A DNA stretch of 64,000 bases from Enterococcus sp. DIV0212c (lineage in GTDB: Bacteria > Bacillota > Bacilli > Lactobacillales > Enterococcaceae). The stretch is from positions 1 through 64,000 of the forward strand of contig NZ_JAFREN010000011.1 in the NCBI RefSeq assembly GCF_017377505.1, written 5' to 3'. The notes beneath the pieces were generated by a model that was given only the letters and a program-made list of their open reading frames with translations, was not told the origin of the DNA and made no database searches. Positions 59,009 to 64,000 of this stretch are shown piece after piece. A program made the position numbers and the translations under genes. The stretch's first letter is position 1; each line of letters begins with the position of its first letter.

Positions 59009-60088
59009 CTATTCTTTGGTATATTTTTTAACTTCCGGCATCACTTTTGTCGCAATCAATTCAATATTTTTCTTCACAAGATCAAGCGGCACGCCACCAA
59101 AATCGATTTGCGCCATGAAACGTTGATGTCCATATAATTCGTATTGGTAAAGCATCTTCTCGATAATTTCATTAACACCACCAACCATCAATGTATCTCT
59201 ACTATCAGCTGATTGAGCAAAATGTTGTTTCGGATACGTTCCACCACGAATCGCACTCCAGCCAGCATTTAAGAATGGATACATTTCTTTACGTGCTTGA
59301 CTACCCGTTTCTGCAACATAAAACAAACTCGTCGTGGCAAGTGGGAATTCTTTCTCATCATAGCCTGCTTCTGTTAAAGATAAACGATACGCATCTACAG
59401 CACGTTTAAAAATAGGGGCCGGTCCCGCTAATGTTGTCAGCATCATTGGAATTCCATCTAATCCAGCTTTGATGGCACTATCTGCCGGACCTCCCACAGC
59501 TCGCCATACAGGTAGATGCCCCCGAACGGGCTGAGGCAAGATTTCTGCATTTTGTAGCGGTGCACGAAAGGCACCTTCCCAATTCATTCGTTCATTTGGT
59601 GCGGCTTCATTCAATAGTTTTAACAAGTGCATTTTTTCTTCGAACAATTCTTCATAATCTTTTAAATCAAACCCCAGCAGTTCATAAACACCGACACGAG
59701 AACCTCGACCTGCAACGACTTCAGCACGACCATTTGAAATCAAATCCAAGGTGGCATACTCTTCATACACACGTACTGGATCATTCGTACTCAGAACGGA
59801 GACTGAACTAGTGAGTTTTATGTTTTTTGTTTGGGTTGCAATTGCAGACAAAATCATTTGATTGGCTTGCCCTACAAAATATCGCTGATGACTTTCACCC
59901 ACACCAAAAACATCAATTCCCGCTTCATCCGCAAATTTTGCTGCTTCGATAATGTCATTGATTCGTTGTTGCTCGCTGATTATGTTTCCTGTCATCGGAT
60001 TTTTAACGTGATCTCCTAAAGAATATAACCCTATTTCCATCCCTTTTGATGAATCAATGCCGAATTTTTCATTCATTTTTTTGTTCAT
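59009..60088 (-). CDS. Luciferase-like monooxygenase (LLM class)
   Basis: This bacterial-luciferase-fold flavin oxidoreductase has 359 aa. It has GLYSLGDH near the start, VFGVGESHQRYFVGQ (about 62-76), SVSVLSTNDPVRVYEEYATLDLISNGRAE (about 97-125) and a barrel end with MAQIDFGGVPLD. The substrate is unknown. The start at 60088 uses AGGAAG nine bases upstream; the frame to 60109 has no ribosome site. It pairs with the FMN reductase gene and is preceded by the MarR gene by 36 bp. Confidence 0.9.
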   Translation of the reverse strand: MNKKMNEKFGIDSSKGMEIGLYSLGDHVKNPMTGNIISEQQRINDIIEAAKFADEAGIDVFGVGESHQRYFVGQANQMILSAIATQTKNIKLTSSVSVLSTNDPVRVYEEYATLDLISNGRAEVVAGRGSRVGVYELLGFDLKDYEELFEEKMHLLKLLNEAAPNERMNWEGAFRAPLQNAEILPQPVRGHLPVWRAVGGPADSAIKAGLDGIPMMLTTLAGPAPIFKRAVDAYRLSLTEAGYDEKEFPLATTSLFYVAETGSQARKEMYPFLNAGWSAIRGGTYPKQHFAQSADSRDTLMVGGVNEIIEKMLYQYELYGHQRFMAQIDFGGVPLDLVKKNIELIATKVMPEVKKYTKE

Positions 60089-60124
60089 TTTCCTGCACTT
60101 CCTTTTCATTCTCTAAATATAGGA

Positions 60125-60547
60125 TTAGTTCATCAATTTTTTACTAATTTTAGCTAGTTGAAGGACTTCCTGTTTCGTTAAATTGTCAAAAGCAGATGCC
60201 TGCTGTTTACTTTGTTTAAGGAAGCAAGTATCTAACTGATCTTGACCAATATCCGTCAACGAGATGTATTTTTCCTTCCATTCTTGTTGACGAGTAATCC
60301 AGCCATCTGCTTCAAATTGCTTGATCATCTGCGAAACACCTCCTTTGGAAAGAAGTAATTTCTCCCCAAGTTCCTTTTGTGTGATCGGCTGATTTTCCTG
60401 AATCCGATGAAGCATATCAAATTTTGAAACGTTTAAGTCATATTGTTTTAGAAATTCATTGGACTGAATATTACTCTTTTGAACAAACTGCAAAATAGAC
60501 ATCCAACAACTTAATTTTACTTTTTCTGAGAGTGATAACTTTTCCAT
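60125..60547 (-). CDS. MarR family transcriptional regulator
   Basis: This 140-aa winged-helix dimer has recognition-helix region QKELGEKLLLSKGGVSQMIKQ (about 55-75) and wing WITRQQEWKEKYISLT. It is the first gene of the operon with the luciferase-like and FMN reductase genes and likely represses it. A 16-bp palindrome lies 20 bp upstream of its start. Confidence 0.9.
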   Translation of the reverse strand: MEKLSLSEKVKLSCWMSILQFVQKSNIQSNEFLKQYDLNVSKFDMLHRIQENQPITQKELGEKLLLSKGGVSQMIKQFEADGWITRQQEWKEKYISLTDIGQDQLDTCFLKQSKQQASAFDNLTKQEVLQLAKISKKLMN

Positions 60548-60566
60548 TGATTGATCCTCCTTTTTA

Positions 60567-60582
60567 AGTTTAGAACTAAACT
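60567..60582. promoter_or_regulatory. MarR-type operator at the start of the flavin oxidoreductase operon
   Basis: AGTTTAGAACTAAACT is a near-perfect palindrome (AGTTTAG/CTAAACT). It lies just downstream of the predicted transcription start, so bound regulator would block RNA polymerase. Confidence 0.72.
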
Positions 60583-60591
60583 GATAAAGCT

Positions 60592-60620
60592 AGTATAATA
60601 TACTTACTAAAAATAAGCAA
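60592..60620 (-). promoter_or_regulatory. Promoter of the MarR operon
   Basis: On the minus strand, TTGCTT and TATACT are separated by 17 bp. The predicted start is at about 60585. Confidence 0.6.
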
Positions 60621-60735
60621 ACTATAAATCCTACATCTGCTAGTCAAATCTTCTCTTTGATTCTTTCTACTATTATTAGTATAATGATTATGTTTTTCAG
60701 ATTGTAACCGAAAGCAATAGAGTGGAGATTATATA

Positions 60736-61719
60736 ATGATGAATAATTTTTGGGCAGAATTACCAAAGCCTTTTTTTATTTTAGCACCGATGGAAGATGT
60801 GACGGATGTCGTCTTTCGCCATGTTGTCAAAGAAGCAGGAGCACCTGATGTTTTCTTTACTGAATTTACGAATTCAGATAGTTATTGCCATCCAGATGGG
60901 AAAGAAAGTGTACGAGGACGTTTAGTTTTCACAGAAGATGAACAGCCAGTGGTCGCTCATATTTGGGGCGATAAACCTGAGTTTTTCAGAGAAATGAGTC
61001 TTGGATTAGCGGAAATGGGCTTTAAAGGCGTAGATATCAATATGGGGTGTCCCGTTCCCAATGTAGCAGGTCGAGGAAAAGGGAGCGGTCTTATTTTACG
61101 ACCGGAAGTGGCGGCTGAATTGATTGAAGCGGCTAAAGCTGGCGGTTTGCCTGTTAGTGTTAAAACACGGATTGGGTATGCAGAAATCGCGGAAATGGAA
61201 GCCTGGATTACATATTTATTGAAGCAAGATATTGCTAATCTTTCTGTTCACTTACGAACACGAAATGAAATGAGTAAAGTTGATGCTCATTGGGATCTGA
61301 TTCCTCAAATTATGGAAATCCGTGATCGTATTGCACCGCAAACACTGATTACGATCAATGGCGATATTCCTGATAGACAAAAAGGGATGGAACTTGCGGA
61401 GCAATATGGTGTGGATGGAATCATGATCGGTCGCGGGATTTTTAAGAATCCTTATGCGTTTGAGAAGGAACCAAAAGAGCATTCACCTCAAGAGTTGCTT
61501 GGATTATTGGAGATGCAGCTTGATTTACAAGATCATTATGCTGAAATGGTGCCACGCTCGATTGTTGGCTTGCATCGTTTCTTTAAGATTTATGTTAAGG
61601 GATTTCCTGGCGCTAGTGATTTGCGTGTTAGGCTGATGGGAACGAAATCGACGGATGAAGTTCGGGAGATTTTGGGGGAGTTTTATAAAGGTCCAGCAGA
61701 TGATTTAGTTGTTGAGTAG
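60736..61719 (+). CDS. dus: tRNA-dihydrouridine synthase
   Basis: This FMN-dependent enzyme reduces specific uridines in tRNA D loops. It has 327 aa. The TIM-barrel signatures are [16 protein letters not shown] (about 18-33), the catalytic Cys in [20 protein letters not shown] (about 97-116), SVKTRIGY (about 141-148), and [14 protein letters not shown] (about 234-247). The catalytic loop is of the DusC-like rather than the common DusB form, so the exact position modified is uncertain. Two adjacent ATGs are possible; the first has GTGGAG at eight-base spacing. Confidence 0.92.
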   Translation: MMNNFWAELPKPFFILAPMEDVTDVVFRHVVKEAGAPDVFFTEFTNSDSYCHPDGKESVRGRLVFTEDEQPVVAHIWGDKPEFFREMSLGLAEMGFKGVDINMGCPVPNVAGRGKGSGLILRPEVAAELIEAAKAGGLPVSVKTRIGYAEIAEMEAWITYLLKQDIANLSVHLRTRNEMSKVDAHWDLIPQIMEIRDRIAPQTLITINGDIPDRQKGMELAEQYGVDGIMIGRGIFKNPYAFEKEPKEHSPQELLGLLEMQLDLQDHYAEMVPRSIVGLHRFFKIYVKGFPGASDLRVRLMGTKSTDEVREILGEFYKGPADDLVVE

Positions 61720-61752
61720 TTAGGAATTTACTTTTTAGGACTTAAAGCTTTC

Positions 61753-61784
61753 AAGCACTTCTGAAAATTGGGAGTGCTTTTTCA
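61753..61784 (+). terminator. Terminator of dus
   Basis: AAGCACT pairs with AGTGCTT and is followed by TTTTT. Confidence 0.7.
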
Positions 61785-61838
61785 TCGTCTGCTTATATTG
61801 ATTTGTTTAAAATTTAGAAAGCAACTTAAATATAAAAA

Positions 61839-61863
61839 GACACTCTCCCGAAAGGAAAGTGTC
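61839..61863 (-). terminator. Minus-strand terminator, probably of the histidine kinase operon
   Basis: GACACT pairs with AGTGTC around an inner TCC/GGA and leads into TTTTTATA on the minus strand. It lies about 480 bp after the kinase stop codon, with no certain gene between. Confidence 0.6.
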
Positions 61864-62160
61864 CAAAATATTGATATAAGAAATATTAACGTTTTGAGAA
61901 GCACTAATAATATAACTCATACATCTCTAGTCTGGTAAATCCACTTATATCAAGATTTTGTATTTCTAAAAAATGATTACAATAGATACGACTTGAACCA
62001 AGATAGTTGACAGTTGAATACAGAAACTTCTTCAAAATTTTTCTTTGGATTGTTTTAATTTTGAGTTTAATTGAGTAACTATGTATTCCGCTACTACTTT
62101 AAAAATATTGCTTTTTTCATCACACAATTTAAATTCTAGCCTCTTTTAATTTTCAATTAT
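61864..62160. other. Gene-poor gap with an unsupported open frame
   Basis: A minus-strand frame is open from 62098 to a stop at 61904 (65 codons). It has no ATG and no ribosome site, so it may be the remnant of a gene or chance. Nothing else was seen. Confidence 0.35.
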
Positions 62161-62329
62161 GAGGTTGGTACAGAAGTGTTTAACTCCGATAAATAAGCCT
62201 TCAAATCCTAGTACTTTAACACTTAGAATTTGATGTGACCGAAGCAAAGCGTAGTAGTTGCTTCTGCTCCCATTATTTATTCGGATTCTTTGAGGCCGGA
62301 ATGTAACTTGTAGAATTATGTCCCAGCCT
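62161..62329. repeat. Dispersed intergenic repeat with terminal inverted ends (full copy)
   Basis: GAGGTTGGTACA at the left end and TGTCCCAGCCTC at the right end are near-complementary. Internal stretches recur at 8163 (left part), 30256 (right part, inverted) and 2885. No open frame is present, so it is a miniature non-coding repeat. Confidence 0.65.
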
Positions 62330-62343
62330 CGTTAAAAAATCTT

Positions 62344-63729
62344 TTAAGTCATTTGTGGGGTAATTGTCATATAAATAGTTTGTCCATCAATCTGACATGA
62401 AATTTGATAATCATAAACCATTAATATTTTTTTAACAATATACAAACCTAAGCCATGCCCCTCTTCCGAAGACTCTTCGTGATTTGAATAAAATGGATCA
62501 AAAATAGTTGTTGTATCTAATAATCCTAGTGACTGGCTCATTTCATTTATAACTACTAAAGAGTTACCTTCTGTTATAATTTTAACTTCTGAACTCTCAG
62601 GACTGTATTTAACACTATTTCCTACTAGATTGGATAAGACTTTCAATAAATATTTTTTCGGAATCCCATACTCTAAGTCTGAATCAACCATGACAGTCCT
62701 AGTTAATTTCTTATCCTCAAATAAAATATCATAATATGACATAACCTCTAACAGAGAATTTTCTAGATTAGTTTTACCTTTAAATTGAATATTATCCAGC
62801 TTAGATGTTTCTAAAATTTCATTGACTAACTTAGTCATACTTTGAAGTTCGCGATAACACTTATGAAGGTAAAGTTCCTTATCTTCATATTCAGGGTAAG
62901 AAGATAACATCCCTTCAATCATCGTTCCTATAGCCATCATTGGTGTCTTTAACTCATGGGTCACACCTTTGATAAATAACTCTCGATCATTTTCCAAACG
63001 TTTACTGTAAGTTAGTTCCTTTTCTAACTGTTCTAAAGCAGTAAACAGTTCGTGATAAATACTATTTAAATAAGCAATAAGTTGCTCCATTTCATCTTTC
63101 GACTGTGGACTATCACCATCTTGCAATGATCTATGTGTTAAGCGACTAATATTTTCAGCAATGTTATTTATTTTTTGAATTTTCCTAGAAAAGAATTTAG
63201 CGTAAATCATTGAGATAGCTGCTGCTACAATTCCCCCAACAATTAAAAAGACAGGTAAGGCTTTAATTAGTACATCACGATAATCATTTGCTGTAACAGT
63301 AATAATATAACCAATACTCAAGCTATACTGTTTACCGTCATGCGTGACGGTTTGCTCATGTACTAAAATACTAACTTCATTTTTTTTATGATTACTGTTT
63401 ATTGAAGGCTGCATAAAGGGATCTTTCTCAGTATGTGTTTTTGACAAATTTAAAGAAATTGAGGCTGGATAAACAATTTGTTCTGCTTCTTTCACACGCA
63501 AAGTATAACCTTTTTGGAAGAAACCATCTAGTAAATCCTTATCAATACCCTTCTCTTTAATAATTTGAGCTACTTCTTCTGTAGTATTTTTAAAATTATT
63601 GACTTGGTTTTTATTTAAATAAAAACTCGTAGCATAATAAAAAACTAAAAAACCACAAAGTAATGTTAAAAAAACAATACTCAAACTGAACAACCATATT
63701 TTAAATTGAAATGTTAATTTATCCTTCAT
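62344..63729 (-). CDS. Sensor histidine kinase
   Basis: This membrane sensor has 461 aa. A transmembrane helix lies at about 10-32, an extracellular domain at about 33-165, a second helix at about 168-190 and a HAMP region at about 190-245. Phosphorylatable His is in GVTHELKTPMM (about 268). The ATPase domain has SNLVGNSVKYSP and GHGLGLYIVKK. The start at 63729 overlaps the response-regulator stop by 11 bp, indicating coupling; the frame is open to 63774 but lacks a ribosome site. The stimulus is unknown. Confidence 0.92.
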   Translation of the reverse strand: MKDKLTFQFKIWLFSLSIVFLTLLCGFLVFYYATSFYLNKNQVNNFKNTTEEVAQIIKEKGIDKDLLDGFFQKGYTLRVKEAEQIVYPASISLNLSKTHTEKDPFMQPSINSNHKKNEVSILVHEQTVTHDGKQYSLSIGYIITVTANDYRDVLIKALPVFLIVGGIVAAAISMIYAKFFSRKIQKINNIAENISRLTHRSLQDGDSPQSKDEMEQLIAYLNSIYHELFTALEQLEKELTYSKRLENDRELFIKGVTHELKTPMMAIGTMIEGMLSSYPEYEDKELYLHKCYRELQSMTKLVNEILETSKLDNIQFKGKTNLENSLLEVMSYYDILFEDKKLTRTVMVDSDLEYGIPKKYLLKVLSNLVGNSVKYSPESSEVKIITEGNSLVVINEMSQSLGLLDTTTIFDPFYSNHEESSEEGHGLGLYIVKKILMVYDYQISCQIDGQTIYMTITPQMT

Positions 63730-64000
63730 ATTTTTCCACTTTGTAACCAATTCCTTTAATTGTTTTAATAACATTATTGCCTAATTTTTGTCGAATATTT
63801 TTAATATGAACGTCGATTGTCCGACTGTCTCCAAGAAAATCATAGCCCCATACAGCTGTTAATAATTCTTCTCGAGAATAAACTTTTCCCCTATTTAAAA
63901 ACATCGCTTGAACTATTTCAAACTCTTTAGGTGTAACGTCTACTTTTACCTTATCTTTATAGATTTCATATTGATTGATATATAAATTGAGATTACCAAT
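63719..64000 (-). CDS. OmpR-family response regulator, C-terminal part (cut by the window end)
   Basis: Ninety-three residues of the DNA-binding domain are visible. They contain VTPKEFEIVQAMFLNRGKV, the recognition region YSREELLTAVWG and the wing VDVHIKNIRQKLG followed by IKTIKGIGYKVE. The receiver domain lies beyond the window end. It is the first gene of the two-component pair with the kinase at 62344. Confidence 0.92.
   Translation of the reverse strand: MGNLNLYINQYEIYKDKVKVDVTPKEFEIVQAMFLNRGKVYSREELLTAVWGYDFLGDSRTIDVHIKNIRQKLGNNVIKTIKGIGYKVEKYEG

Noticed and set aside
61904..62098. Minus-strand 65-codon open frame resembling a protein C-terminus
   Set aside because: It lacks an ATG, GTG or well-placed TTG start and any ribosome site. 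It could be a remnant but cannot be supported.

Overview
The window is a low-GC Firmicutes chromosome segment that is almost certainly from the genus Enterococcus. The evidence is the housekeeping set (ricA-mutS-mutL-maf, ruvA-ruvB, recA, cinA, rny, ymdB, msrB, dus), two complete WxL-type surface protein operons with DUF916/DUF3324 (WxL-interacting) partners, Mga- and LicR-type PTS regulators, and enterococcal intergenic repeats. I do not assign a species. No rRNA, tRNA or CRISPR array was seen, and there is no plasmid or phage backbone.

Layout. 0.1-2.5 kb: a divergent oleate hydratase with its TetR-type regulator. 3.1-6.3 kb: a secreted internalin-like LRR protein and a membrane protein. 6.5-8.1 kb: ruvAB. 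8.3-11.2 kb: an orphan oligopeptide-binding lipoprotein, msrB and an acyl-CoA thioesterase. 11.3-16.9 kb: maf, mutL, mutS and ricA, all read leftward and probably one operon with the thioesterase. 17.1-23.3 kb: WxL locus 1 with an upstream Mga-like regulator. 23.5-24.3 kb: ymdB. 24.5-29.9 kb: a beta-glucoside PTS/GH1 operon with a divergent LicR-like activator. 30.4-43.8 kb: a long surface-protein cluster, WxL locus 2, holding an LRR protein, a lipoprotein, a YfhO-type protein, two signal-peptidase-like proteins, a membrane protein, a WxL-interacting protein, two WxL proteins, a small sortase substrate, a large lectin/WxL protein and a winged-helix regulator. 44.1-45.5 kb: a tyrosine recombinase gene inside a 1.5-kb segment bounded by inverted repeats. 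45.8-51.9 kb: a second orphan oligopeptide-binding protein, rny, recA and cinA. 52-64 kb: a cysteine-tailed coiled-coil protein, a TraX-family protein, an SDR/Rrf2 pair, a conserved unknown protein, a canonical oleate hydratase, a flavin oxidoreductase/luciferase-like/MarR operon, a dihydrouridine synthase and a two-component system cut by the window edge.

Most striking observation. The recombinase gene at 44085-45245 is flanked by a 19-bp perfect inverted repeat (43975-43993 and 45491-45509) whose similarity continues inward to about 32 of 38 positions. The segment carries a near-consensus sigma-A promoter (45416-45444) that points outward, away from the recombinase gene, and in the present orientation leads only to a terminator. 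Inversion would aim that promoter at the winged-helix regulator and WxL locus 2, which start 128 bp beyond the opposite repeat. In the present orientation the recombinase terminator faces the regulator and no comparably good promoter lies in front of it. I read this as a candidate self-contained phase-variation switch (currently OFF) for a WxL surface operon. That is an inference from sequence and has not been tested.

Other notable points: a signal-peptidase-like protein that has lost both catalytic residues, sitting next to an intact paralogue; two oleate hydratases that differ at the catalytic Glu; two hairpins whose loops are identical but whose stems covary; and a shared operator in front of an Rrf2 regulator gene and an SDR gene.
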